Below, one piece after another: positions 12,485 through 24,108 of a DNA stretch of 64,000 nucleotides. The stretch is from Adiantum capillus-veneris (lineage: Eukaryota; Streptophyta; Polypodiopsida; Polypodiales; Pteridaceae). The notes beneath the pieces are model-generated. The model was not told the DNA's origin. It searched no databases and saw nothing but the letters and a program-made list of their open reading frames with translations. The stretch lies in contig CM043945.1 in assembly GCA_014529385.2 (NCBI GenBank), positions 142,082,241-142,146,240 of the forward strand, written 5' to 3'. The stretch's first letter is position 1. Every line of letters starts with the position of its first letter. The translations under genes were made by a program, and so were the position numbers.

Positions 12485-13060
12485 TTGAAATACTTAAAAG
12501 GCAGTACAGATTTTGGTTTGGTTTATCGTCGACAACTCACATCAGATTCCATGCAATCTCTTTCTCTTTTGGGTTTCACAAACGCAGACTGGGAAATCTC
12601 ACATTTATGTATGCGATCTACTAGTGGAAATTGCTTCTTTATAAATGGTTGTCTTGTTTCTTGGACCAGCAAGAAACAACGTTGTGTTGCAGTTTCTACA
12701 ATTGAGTCAGAATATGTCGCGGTATCACTTGCAGCTTGTGAGCTGATCTGGCTTTTGATCTGGCTTTAACAAATACTGGTTGATATTGGTCACTCTCCTC
12801 TTTCTAGCACACCCTTGCGATGTGACAACCAAAGTGCTATTAGTCTTGCAAAAGACTACGTTCAACATAATAAGTCAAAGCACATTGTTGTCCATTATCA
12901 TTATGTCAGGTATGAAGTACGCAAAGAAACCATTATGGTTGAACACTGTCCAAGGGACCAGATGATTGCAGAAATTTGTACCAAAGGCCTCAACAAGTCA
13001 CGTTTCATCCTATTGCACTCGGAGCTTGGAGTTGCTTCGGCCTCACTCTTTCTAGGTTAG
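12485..13060 (+). pseudogene. C1 RNase H, fossil
   Basis: Typical copia RNase H text is present: YLKGSTDFGLVY, DWEISHLCMRSTSGNCFF, STIESEYVAVS and CDNQSAISLAKDYVQHNKSK. It ends just before the short 3' untranslated stretch and PPT. Confidence 0.85.
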
Positions 13061-13293
13061 CTTCTCTGCTATTGTGGTAGCTTTGTACATACAACATTGT
13101 AATCCTATAGGTACCATGCACTATGCACACTCCACATTTGCACATTGTGATCTTTGAGTCACTTGTATATTTGTAGATAGACACACAATTCACTTTCACA
13201 TCATCATCTTTGGTTTATATTTTCACATTGTATAGGGGCTTGGGTTTTTCCCATGAACTCCCCAAGGGTTTTTTCATCCAAAGCTAGAGACGT

Positions 13294-13308
13294 TTGTTTG
13301 AGTGGGGG
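13294..13308 (+). other. C1 polypurine tract
   Basis: TTTGTTTGAGTGGGGG lies directly before the LTR start TGTTGGCGCT. Confidence 0.7.
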
Positions 13309-13420
13309 TGTTGGCGCTATATATGGCTCACTCTACTCAACTTGGTCTCACCTATATATTTGTATCTTGTCCTCAATATGAATCAGTATTTGGGAGCGTA
13401 CATGGTGTGTCTCTTGTCTC

Positions 13421-13501
<81 letters not shown>

Positions 13502-13510
13502 ATCGCAACA
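13309..13510 (+). repeat. C1 3' LTR (202 bp)
   Basis: It starts TGTTGGCGCT and ends ...CGCAACA, giving the terminal inverted repeat TGTTG/CAACA usual for copia LTRs. A TATATA-rich stretch lies near the start and a (CT)n tract (13,422-13,500) fills its 3' half. Y' LTR sequence begins at 13,511. Confidence 0.82.
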
Positions 13511-14039
13511 ATAGACACACGCTCAAAAACACACACACACACACACACAGTCAGAGAAGAGAAGGGGGAATGACGCTAAGAGACAACAACGATGGCTTTC
13601 CTTGCATAAACACAATCATGTACAACCAATTTCCTGTCGGCACAACCCTCGGCAAAAAACTTCAACAGGCCAAAAAACCCTCTGGAAAAAAAGTAGCACT
13701 GGCAGAAAGCCTAATGGCAAAAAGCCCCTCAAAATTCACGTTTATTCTCTCTTTATAAGGGTGTCTAAGAGACCCAAAAGAAGGAAAAATGAGAGCTTCT
13801 CTAGCTCATACATTTCCACTTGAGCTCACATTAGAATTATCCCTGCATTGCACACACTTGGTTCACTTGCTTTTAGGAAACAGTTGCATGGTGCACCTTC
13901 CTTTGTTCTTTATCTGCTCGTCGTTTTGGTCACATGCTTACTCTTTGCACTTGTCCTTCGGCATGCAATCCTTCTCTCACCCGCCTTCTTGGCCCCGACC
14001 TTGGAACCTGCCCTTGGATGGCCTTTGACCCACTCACTC

Positions 14040-14143
<104 letters not shown>

Positions 14144-14199
14144 CGGGACACCTCCCCTACCTCATCACTGCCTGTTGCGGGACACACCCCCTCCCCTAG

Positions 14200-14219
14200 C
14201 ACTAGCGATATCGCTAGTG
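14200..14219. promoter_or_regulatory. 20-bp dyad in Y' 3' LTR
   Basis: CACTAGCGATATCGCTAGTG, fully palindromic. The other Y' copies are at 19,023-19,042 (degenerate) and 30,210-30,229 (perfect arms). Confidence 0.65.
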
Positions 14220-15612
14220 GGACTTTACTCTTCAAAATTTGGGGGCCCCAAAGGGTGCGGGAACCGAACCCTTGCGTGTGCCACATCATCACTCTGTACA
14301 ACCACCAACCCACTAGGAAGAACGATTGGCCACCGAAAAGGCGCCATCGTGCCACCAGACGCCATCCAAAACTGTCAGATGCAGCCCCCAGCACCACCAC
14401 GCCAACACGCAGAGCCCGCAGGCAGTCGCCATCGCTTAGAGGAGAGAGCTCTCACTCTCTAGCTCATTATGCTATGGTTACGCCATGCTATTGCCTATAT
14501 AGGCTATGTTGCTGCCTCCCATTTTTGCAATGGGGTTAACCCCTTGCCATGTAGCATGCTGCGAGTGCCCCACCCTTTGGAATGACCTTCAATGCCCAAA
14601 AAAAAACCCCTCTTACCCATTTTTTTTGCCCTAGTTGCCCTGCTTGCCAACTGTCACCTAGTGGTCTGATTACCGAGCCATCAAGGCCGACTGAAAGCTC
14701 ACATGATCAGATTTGCTGCTCCACAACCTTGCCAAACTTCAAGATTCCCCAAGACCCCAAACCGAGGCCGCAAAAATGCTAGATTTCATTTGCAATCAAT
14801 CATGGGCAAATGTACCCAACCTTCCTACTATTATATCTTTTTGCTTTGGATTCCGTTTGACAAGCAGTCAATTCTTGTCAGCTCCATACACTACATGGAA
14901 CCTTCTCAAACTCTTTCGAGGCCCAAAAAAAAACCAAATGGCACGACTCCCCAAGCGGTCTATTGGGCACCAACCCGACCCCTGTCAAAACTTCAAATGG
15001 TCATAACTTGCAATTCGTAGCTCTAATCTGCAATCTGAAAAGATGGGTATGCTCCATAACGCAAGCACTATGCGTCTATACACTGACATCCACTTGGGCC
15101 ACCTATTGCCAGCTGCCCTGTCCGACAAGAATCTGCAACACCACATTCAAACTCAAGTATCTTGGGCTTCGTAGCTCTATTTGATGAGCCATCTAGACTT
15201 GCTCCTTTAGCAATTCAAGCTCTACATTTCTAGGCCCAAAGATTGCACCTTGAATCTCCTTCATTTGTAATCGCCTTTAGTTGGAACAAAAACACTCTAC
15301 TACCGCCACAACAGGCACATAATCTGCAGGCTTCAACACGCCCAATTCCAGCTTCCTCTTTACCTTCTTGCTCTTCATCTTGGCCAGGTAGACCATGTCT
15401 TCATACGTATCCGCACCGTCTTCCACCTTTTCTCTAGTCCTTGGATGCAAGCACTCTAGAAGCTTCAACAGCTTCAAATATTGATTGAGTTTTACCCCAA
15501 TAGCAACCTCGACTGCTTCCAACAGGCTTCAAATTGCTCAAGAACATAGAAAAATCCTTACTCACATCCTGGCGTACCGCCTTCAGCTTTGCACCCTGGA
15601 TTCACTCTATAT

Positions 15613-16089
15613 GCAAAATGGGATGCCACCTGCGAGCGGACAAATTTGATAAAACCCCTATATACAACTCATATTAGGGAATATGATCCCCCTTTCTACA
15701 CTTATACCCCAATCTTACACATAAAATTTAGGTCTCACATGATCTAGTTAAGTAAAACTAGTCAAAGAGTGTGTAGAAAAGTGATTGGCAATGTACTAAG
15801 GAACCACTTATACTGATAGCTAGATGTACCCTCAATGTGTCTTAGTTTGAATTTCAAACTATGTGCCCAATCAGTATGCACTCTAGCTACTTGTCCAATT
15901 CTAACCCATCCAAATCTGGTGTAAATCAACCCTTGACTTGCTCCAAATCAACCCTTATCTATGACCGGCTTGATGCAAAATTTGATGTGTGACCTGATAA
16001 AAAGCTTCCCCTAAATTCATTTGAGTTCTAGTGCACATCGGTGACCAATCGTTACAAGTAATCAACCCAGGTCAGTTCCCCCCCCCCCC

Positions 16090-16120
<31 letters not shown>

Positions 16121-16289
16121 ACACAAATATGATACCCTCCTCCCTTATTTTTAATCTTGGGAGATAAATTATTCAGGGCCTGCCCCTAACTTATACGCTT
16201 ATGTAGCTTGTAAAAAAAACCCCCTCCCTTCCACTTACGTGGTGCGGTAAGTTTTCCATGCTGAATCCCCTGGGCTTTGAACTAGCTTC
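15613..16289. mobile_element. 677-bp insertion with 8-bp target duplication, class unknown
   Basis: CTCTATAT at 15,605-15,612 is repeated at 16,290-16,297, and the flanks rejoin the gag alignment seen in Z. No terminal inverted repeats are visible. On the minus strand the right end carries GTTCAAAGCCC, which resembles a Pol III B box, so a SINE-like element is possible. It contains a poly(C)/(CA)n run (16,078-16,126). Confidence 0.55.
16078..16126. repeat. Poly(C) plus (CA)n tract
   Basis: A C run (16,078-16,106) continues into CA dinucleotides. It lies inside the 677-bp insertion. Confidence 0.95.
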
Positions 16290-16527
16290 CTCTATATTAA
16301 TCACCTCTTGAAACCGCTCTAGAAACTAACTTTGCAGCCTTTGCCATGATCCTCGATCATTGCTCTTTAACCACCATCAAACCAAATCTTGGCTCATCCT
16401 CATATCAACAGTGGCACCGTCTGTGCAGCTTTTTCACATCCATCAACATATGCATCAACAACAGCCATAACTCAAAATCTGCTGACCAATCTTCGAGATC
16501 TTCAACACCCATAAATCAGAGAATTAG

Positions 16528-16531
16528 ACAG
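16528..16531. repeat. G2 target-site duplication, left (ACAG)
   Basis: ACAG precedes the LTR start and follows the LTR ends at 18,105 and 29,320. The uninterrupted version of the target exists in Z (54,138-54,145, AGACAGCTCC), which supports the boundary. Confidence 0.75.
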
Positions 16532-17365
16532 TGATGGGGCCTTTTCACAAGCCAAGCTCCCATACCCCCCTTATCTCATCCCCACCCCATGAAAACCCCC
16601 TCTTAGGGAGGGAGTGATAAAAGGCATTGGAAAAAGTAAGAAAAAAATAAAGTATGATTATGTAAATATATAAGAAAGGTAAAATAGGCCACCTCATGCC
16701 TGCGGGGTAGCCCATCCCCACCTTGCCTCCTTTTTTCTTCACTGTTGCCCCGCCGTGTGTCCCTTTTCCTCTCCTCTACTCAAAAGGTCAACCCCCTCTC
16801 TCTTCCCCTTGTCCTTTCTCCTTTCTCTCTCCCCTCAAGCTACCCCACCTCTCACCAATAATGCATTATAACCCACCAATAATGCACCCTAACTCACATG
16901 CAGCTTACCCTATCTTCCAAAATAGTATACCCCAACCCCTCTTTCTCTCTCCTATCATATCCCATGACCCAAATGCCCCCCTCTCTCTCTAAAGGGCTCC
17001 ATGTCTCTTGTCTTGTAGCCAAATAACCACCCCCACACTCACACACACTCAGTTTCACTGAAAAAAGGTGCCCACATACCCATCCCCACCCGGTGGTTAC
17101 TTGATTTTTCTTGTGTTCACACACATTTGCACACAGATTCACCTCTGAACACACTCCCCTCTCTCCCCTCTTGTAATTACTTTATTCTCCATGTCACCTC
17201 TCACTTTTTTTCATCAACCCATCTCTCTCTCTTAGTCTCTCTCTCATGAGACTGCTGTTCTGGCACATATACACACAGCTAGACAAGTGGGGCCCACAGT
17301 CACATGGCCTATGTAGATAATGATTTCTTCATTTCTAAATTCTAGAATTCCTCCCCCCTCCTCCC

Positions 17366-17375
17366 CTATATAAAG
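17366..17375 (+). promoter_or_regulatory. TATA box in G2 left LTR
   Basis: CTATATAAAG lies about 835 bp into the LTR and is repeated at 28,445-28,454 in the right LTR. The position suits the U3/R boundary. Confidence 0.6.
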
Positions 17376-17448
17376 AGGGGTAACCATCACACTAAATACA
17401 CACACACAACATCACCAAAGAACACACTATGCACTGTGTGTGTCTAGT

Positions 17449-17449
<1 letters not shown>

Positions 17450-17511
<62 letters not shown>
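17450..17511. repeat. (CA)n microsatellite in G2 left LTR
   Basis: About 62 bp of CA. The homologous tract in the right LTR (28,529-28,624) is about 96 bp. Confidence 0.97.
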
Positions 17512-17512
<1 letters not shown>

Positions 17513-17822
17513 ACACCATCACCATCACCGCAATCACCATGCTTGTCTTAAGCATGACCTCTACACCCTTGGCTATGGAAGATGAAGGGCAACTAAATGA
17601 AGGATGATGGCTATAACCCTCGTGCGAGTCTTCGCCATCAACTCCCACCTATCCACCATGTGCTCTACCACTCTCTCCCTTCTCATTCCCCTACCCTATG
17701 CTCCCCATTTCATCGCCACCTAATCTTGTGTTTGGAGTGAGCTTGTGTATGTGTGAACGGTGTGCGGATTCGCCATCCTTTTGTGGTGCCTAAGTACTAA
17801 GCCGCTATACCCCCTCCCTCAC

Positions 17823-17897
<75 letters not shown>

Positions 17898-18105
17898 ATC
17901 TCATTCCCTTTCCTCTTCATCATTACTCCCAAGCATCCATCTCTGTTGGATGAAAACTTTGTTATGGTGGTGTGTTGTTTGCGTCCTAGCCGCTGAAGCT
18001 AGGTGGTGCCCCTGTTTGCCTTACCATGACAGGCTCGAGGCGCTCAATTCGGTTCCCGGTGTTTTAGAGGCCGTCGGGGGTTCGGGGTTCGCTTTGCTCC
18101 CATCA

Positions 18106-18894
18106 ACAGCTCCTCCGAGGGGGCACTAGAAGATGGAGAGGGGGAAATGGGAACACACACAACACAATGCATCACTATAGCCTAGAGTATACACAACGTC
18201 CCAATCCACTAGAGTTCACCTTCAAAACTCGACACTGTCCGCAAGCAAACCACCATGTGTGCACGATCATACGCACACATGCTTTGTAATGCACCAAATA
18301 GACCCCATATTCCGATTTGCTCAAATCACAACCTTCCACACACACAAACTCTCTCTATCTCCCTTTGCACGGCAAACCTCGGGGGGACACACACGTTGAC
18401 ACACGCCCAAAAACACATGCACACAATCAGAGAACAGAAAGGGGAATGCTGCCAAGAGACAAAAATGATGTCTTTCCTTTTATATACACAACCATCTACA
18501 ACCAAATCCCTGTCGGCACAACCCTCGGCAACAAACTTCCACAGGCCAAAAAACCCTCTGGCCAAAAAAGCAGCACTAACAAAAAGACTAATGGCAAAAA
18601 GGCCCTCAAAATTCACGTTTATCCCCTTTGATAGGGGTGGCTGAGAGACCCAAAAAAAGAAAATATGAGAGCTTCTATAGTTCATACATTTCCACTTGAG
18701 CTCACATTAGAATTATCCTTGCATTGCACACTTGGTTCACTTCTTTTTTGGAAACAATTGCATGGTGCACCTCCCTTTTTTCCTTTTTTGACCCGGCTTG
18801 GCCGACAGCTTGCTCTTTGCACTTGCCCTTTGGCATACATTCCTTCTCTCACCTTCCTTCTTGGCCCTGACCCTTGGATGGCCTTTGACCCACT

Positions 18895-18970
<76 letters not shown>

Positions 18971-21445
18971 CTCCATGGGAGACATCCCTTGCCTCATCAC
19001 TAGCTATCGCGGGACACACCAACACTAGCAATATCCCTAGTGGGGAGATTTTACTCTTAAAGAAATGGGGGCCCCAACGGGCGCGCGGGAACCGAACTCT
19101 TGTTGGTGCCATGTCATCACTCTGTGCCACCACCAACCCGCCATGTAGAATCACCAGCTGTGGGCTAGGTGCTAGCGCTCCACCAGACGCCGTCCAAAAC
19201 TGCCAGATGGAGCCCCAAGCACCACCACGCTATAGTTATGCCATGCTATGGCCTATATAGACTGCACTACTACCTCCTATTTTTGCATATGGGATTAGCC
19301 ACATGCCACATGGCATGCTGCAAGCACCCCACCCTTTGGGATGACCTTCAATGCCCAAAATAATCCCCTCATACTCATTTTTTTCCCTTGCTTTTCGTGG
19401 CTTCCATCTGTCACCTGGTGGTCCGATTCCCAAGCCATCAAGGCCGATTGAAAGCTCACATAAATGCTAGATTTCATATGCAATCGATCATGAGCAAATG
19501 CACCCAACCTTCGGACTTCTATATCTTTTCGCTCTGGAATCTGTTTGACAAGCAGTCAATTCTTCTTAGCTCCATATATGCATAGCACCTTCTCAAACTC
19601 TATCAAGGCCCAAAAGAAACCAAATGGGACGACTCCCCAAGCGGTCAGATGGGCACCAACCCGACCCCTGACAAAACTTCAAATGGCCATAACCTGCAAT
19701 CCGTAGCTGTGATCTGCAATTTGGAAAGACGGGTATGGTCCATAACTCAAGCACTACTCTTTTATACACTAGCATCCACTTGGGCTACCTGTCTCCAGCT
19801 ACCTTGACCAACAAGAATCTACAACGCACTGCACCTTCAAACTCAAGTATCTTGGGCTTCGTAAATCTGTTTGATGAGTCGTTTGGACCTGCGCTTTCAA
19901 CACTTCAAGACCTACATTTCTAGGCCCAAAATTGCACCTTGAACCTCCTTCATATGCTCCTCAAACTAGCCCTCTTTGGAGCCGTTCTTGGCCTATAAAC
20001 CGCATCAACCATACATATCCGTTCCTACTTGTCTACCCATGATCTTTGTAGCTGCTCTAGCCCTTTTCCATGCGTCTTCTAGCCTGCACATACTTGCACA
20101 TGCCATCTTCTATGGTCGACCAACTTTGATTGCACCAATGTATTAACAGACCTTTGCCAAAAAATCAAAGAAGAGATAGAAAAACTCAAGGAAGTAGAGT
20201 TTATCTATGAGATAGAACAAAATGATTGGGTATCACCAATCGTTGTGGTGCCTTAAAAAAATGGAAAACTCAGTGTGTGTGTGTGTAAATCTAAAAAAAG
20301 TAAACTCTGCCACTATACAAGATAGCTATCCTCTTCCCATCATTGATCACGTACTAGAATGAGTAGCTGCCAAGGAAGCTTATAGATTTTTAGGCGGCTT
20401 CTCTGGGTACTACCAACTGACAATAGATCCCAAGGACCAACATAAAACAACCTTTGTTAGAGAATGGGAAATTTTTGCCTATAGATTCATGCCCTTTGGC
20501 TTGACCAATGCACCAACAACATTCCAAAGTCTGATGAGCCATGCCTTTGAAGAATATCTATGAAATTTATTAGAAGTATACATGGATGACTGTGTGCACT
20601 CCACCAAACAAGAAAGTCATTTTGAGCATTTAGGATGTGTTTTTAAGAAATGTCTCTTATATAGGATTTTCCTAAATCCTAAAAAATGTGTTTTTATGGT
20701 TAGACAAGGCAAAAGTCTTGGACATATTGTGCCTAAGAATGGCATAGACATAGACATGGAATGAATAGCAGTTATTGCTGAGATGGCTAGACCAACAACA
20801 TTCAGATGGGTTCGGGCATTTATGGGACATTGTGGTTATTATCAGAGATTTATCTACATGTATGTTGTGATTGCTAAGCCCATTTATAACCTTATCACTC
20901 ATTTTGAATGGACCAACGAATATGAAGAGTCATTTCAAAAGCTAAAGTAAGCTTTGACCTCAGCATTTATACTGAAAGCTCCCAACTAGGACAAATTATT
21001 TCATGTACACGTTGATGCTTCAAGTGTTTCTATAGGCTGTATCTTAGCTCATCCCAGGAGAGGGGACCATGGATTTTCCTATCTCCTATGCTAGCCAACA
21101 ATGAAACCTGTTAGAAAAAAATTATACAACCACGAAAAGAGAAGGCCTTGGTATGGTGAAATCGGTCAAGAGATTCTGACACCACTTATTATCCAACAAG
21201 TTTGTGTCTTTTGTAGACCATCAAGCCTTACTCTATTTGGTAAACAAAACCTGCCATACTAGAAGGATAGTAAGATGATTCATCATCCTACTGGAATTGG
21301 ACTTCACAGTGGTGGTTAAAAAAGGCACCACACACCAAAGAGCGGATCATATGTCCAGACTTACAACATGGGAAGTAACTAAGGGGGTAGACGATGATTT
21401 GCCAGATGCATATTTATTCTCTATGGAAATGGTTCCAAGATGGTC
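18106..21445. repeat. Duplicated flank: second copy of 29,321-32,629
   Basis: Contains the Y' PBS (18,111-18,128), the Y' 5' LTR on the minus strand (18,134-20,140) and Y" RT/RNase H sequence on the plus strand (20,141-21,445). It is almost identical to 29,321-32,629; by eye about 1-2 percent of bases differ, plus microsatellite length changes. It begins at the same LTR/ACAG junction as the right flank of G2, so it derives from this locus after G2 inserted. Confidence 0.88.
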
Positions 21446-21505
21446 CATTTGGTCCCCGGTGTTTTAGAGGCCGTCAGGGGTTCGGGGTTCACTTTGCTCC
21501 CATCA
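21446..21505 (+). repeat. G2 LTR 3' tail abutting the PBS
   Basis: About 60 bp identical in kind to the last part of the G2 LTR (GGTCCCCGGTGTTTTAGAGG through CTCCCATCA). It is joined on its left to Y" sequence (...CCAAGATGGTC), with almost no shared bases at the junction. Confidence 0.85.
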
Positions 21506-21507
21506 TT

Positions 21508-21525
21508 TGGTGCCCCCACTGATGA
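21508..21525 (+). other. G2 primer-binding site
   Basis: TGGTGCCCCCACTGATGA lies 2 nt after the LTR end. It is the same site type as in G1, Z and Y'. Confidence 0.78.
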
Positions 21526-22319
21526 TCTTTTCATGAAAACCTTCAGTTTACAAGACTGAAACCCCTAAACTATTGTGAATGGATGAATGGCTAGCAGGAT
21601 TTGCTAATTGGACGACAGAAGAAGAAGATCTCCAAGCAAAACTAGACGAACTCCGCATCTCCATCGAAGCTCGAGTGCCAGGCATAACGGTAATCAATTT
21701 GCAGAGGGAGATTCAACCAACACGCCAAACCCAGTGGATATACATAGGCCAAGTGCCAAAAAGAAGAAGAAGAAGGTCGAAACCATGTCCGCAACCTACA
21801 ACCAACCCACAACAACAAAATGGAAGGAGCTCTACACAATAGAGAATCAACACTATTCTACTTTGAGAATCGGGTAACTCAAGTCACCGAGGTAATTATC
21901 ACAGTCATTTTTCAAGTCGCACCTAATGCTGCAGCACAGATAACGGAATCATTGGCTCACACTCTCACTAGAGAAACTAGGGATCTAGTGAGTTTGTTTC
22001 ATGAAAGAACACCACCCTCTCCCACAAGCTTGGACAGTGACTAAGCACCTCTAAGCTTCACATGAATCAGTACAACCTACCTCAAGACAGATCACACATA
22101 CCAACACGTGTACGCTCAATCAAGGTAATATTGGATTTGAAGGCTCACTACCAGCACGTCATTGACACCATGCTGGGTGGGGAGCAATTTTTTGAGGTTT
22201 TGGCATCAGATTAACCATTTGTCTTACCTTTGGTATAAGGCAATGTACCGTTTGAAGTTTTAATCTATGTCCTAGTATAAGAGGGTATACACGCCTCCTT
22301 GTAAAGAAGAAAAAAACTT

Positions 22320-23200
22320 TTGCAAGTTAAGCAATGTGTCTTTCTAGCTCTCTCAGTAATCATGGAAAGTGTAGCATTTCCAACATTTAAAGGAAAGAAG
22401 GGGGAGGATTTGGCAGCAGACTTCCTAGATGACTTTGAAGTAGCATGTGTAGTGAGCAACAAAGATACGGATGAATCCCGGGTTAGAATCTTTAAGAATC
22501 TCATGAAGCTAGAAGCTAGATCATGGTACAATGCACTTCCACAAGCAACCAAGGATGATTGGCAACCCTTAAAAACCGCTTTTAAGAGGCGCTTTGGGGG
22601 AGGTACCACTTCAAAAAAGTTGTGGGACAAGTTGAGAGACTTGAAGCAGGAGGGTCTTTTAGAATATGCCACCTATGAGTCCAAATTTGTGGATTTGTGG
22701 GAACGGTGGGTTGAGTCACTGGCAAGGGAGGAAGCCACACCCGATTTCCTAAAAAAAGATCGGTTCATGCATGGCTTATGGCTGCTTCTCAAGGAGAAGG
22801 TGAAAGGTAGATTCCCGGCTACGTACGAGTTAGCCGTTGAGATTGCTCGCCTTAAGTACAAGAAGCTGCGAATGAAAGCCAAAGAAACCGAGTCAACAAA
22901 AGCAAGAACATCACGTCGACCAGCAACTACGACAACCACCATACCACCACCGCCGGCTCTTAGGGTAAGAGATGACCAACAAGATATGTTGGCCCATATT
23001 ACTGACCAACTGCAGAATTTGTCTGTCCACTTAATACAGCAAGGGAGGAGTCAAGAAAGAGATCAAGACCCTGGAAGAGTACGATGACAAAATAGGGAGT
23101 ATCATTGCTACAACTGCGGAGAAGACGGTCACGGTATGTACTATTGTCCCAAACCACCACAAAACTATAATAGAGGAGGTAGGAGGAACCAATTGTCACC
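22320..23200 (+). pseudogene. gag: G2 gag, fossil (well preserved)
   Basis: Gag-core residues are clear: AFPTFKGKKGEDLAADFLDD, then LMKLEARSWYNALP, FKRRFGGGT and LRDLKQEGLLEYA (about 22,375-22,680). A CCHC knuckle follows at about 23,104-23,145 (CYNCGEDGHGMYYC). The region between has a Thr/Pro-rich linker near 22,915-22,955. The family role is particle assembly. An upstream leader with a short frame (21,579-22,044) has no recognised domain. Confidence 0.88.
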
Positions 23201-23339
23201 CCCTAGATAAAGAACACCCCCACACCGAGCACCACCCCAGACACCACTACAAGCATCCATCCCACCTCTTCCACTAGCCCCACCACTTGATCACCCTGTA
23301 AACATCATAAGGCTAGAAGAGAAAGGAAAAGCCGTAGTA

Positions 23340-24059
23340 GTGGATCCACCCAGAGCAAAGGAGATGGACAAGGGTAAGGAGAAGGTAACCTTTTTAGAAC
23401 CACTTGAAGCCATGACTGTGAAAAGAGCTAGGAGGGAGAAAGCTACACAATTAGATGATGAGAGAATCATGAGAGGAGAAACTAGCAAGAGGCCATCCAG
23501 GCCACGACGGAAATTGGGCATCACCAACTTCCAGCTAGGGGAAAGTTCTAAGCCCTATGATCTAACATTGGATGTGGCAGAGCAAGGACCGAAGATTACA
23601 TGGCCACAATTGCTACATCTTGTACCTAAAGTAAGGCGACAATGGTCTAAAATGGTAAGTACAAGACGCTCCAAAACAAAGGTAGCCCGAGCAATTTCGG
23701 GATGCAACATGGATGACATCCTTCCAATTGTCGACGTAAACATAAAAGGAAAGAGGGTTGGAAACACCTACATTGATGGAGGTTCACAAATCTGTGTAAT
23801 GAGCGAATCTATGATGCTTCGATTAGGGCTCGAGGTTGACAAGCCTTCTCCATGCAAGGCAAAGATGGCAAACAACGCAAAAGTAAAGTGTGTGGGTGTG
23901 GTAAGTGCCGTGAAAATCAAAGCTTTCAACATTGAGGTAGAGATAGATGTTTTTGTAATACTTACTAAGGGGGAGGGCTATCCACTAATTTTGGGAAGGC
24001 CATGGTTGATGGCCATGAAGGCAAAACAGGACTGGGGTACTGGCCTTCATGACCGGTAA
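23340..24059 (+). pseudogene. G2 protease region, fossil (well preserved)
   Basis: A basic/acidic linker is followed by a retropepsin-like domain: NTYIDGGSQICVMSESMM (about 23,762-23,815) carries the active-site aspartate region and YPLILGRPWLMAMKAKQDW (about 23,975-24,035) the C-terminal block. The first segment (LLHLVPKVRRQWSKMVSTR, about 23,610-23,670) corresponds to ALNPKLRRQWSTSVSTRL in G1. Confidence 0.82.
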
Positions 24060-24108
24060 GAAAGGGGAGACAATCTACTACGACATGAGGATTGGAAAGC
24101 AGTAGCAA

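Larger units (their letters stand above)
8911..13510 (+). mobile_element. C1: Ty1/copia LTR retrotransposon, broken; 5' end outside window
   Basis: Copia order gag, protease, integrase, RT, RNase H, PPT, LTR is readable on the plus strand. The 5' LTR and gag start are missing because G1 interrupts the element at 8,910/8,911. The 3' LTR is complete (13,309-13,510) and its right flank is Y' LTR sequence, so C1 itself sits inside Y'. The coding region has many breaks (well over ten). Confidence 0.9.
15268..16531 (-). pseudogene. gag: Y' gag remnant, fossil (with an insertion)
   Basis: On the minus strand the segment ECLHPRTREKVEDGADTYED and the following MKSKKVKRKLELG (about 15,330-15,440) match the Z gag at 53,490-53,640. 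A second block at 16,290-16,531 matches Z at 53,800-54,050. The blocks are separated by an insertion at 15,613-16,289. G2 begins at 16,532. Confidence 0.75.
16532..18105 (+). repeat. G2 left LTR, now behaves as a solo LTR (1,574 bp)
   Basis: It starts TGATGGGGCC and ends GCTCCCATCA. It is closely similar to 27,611-29,320 (1,710 bp), though the two differ in length. Contents include a TATATAAAG box (about 17,366-17,374), a (CA)n tract (17,450-17,511) and a (CT)n/(CA)n tract (17,820-17,894). It is followed by ACAG and Y' sequence, not by the PBS. Confidence 0.88.

Noticed and set aside
16532-21505. A single 5-kb extended LTR of G2 with captured sequence
   Set aside because: The right-hand copy does not end with the LTR tail but continues into Y", so the extended block is not repeated at both ends as an LTR would be.
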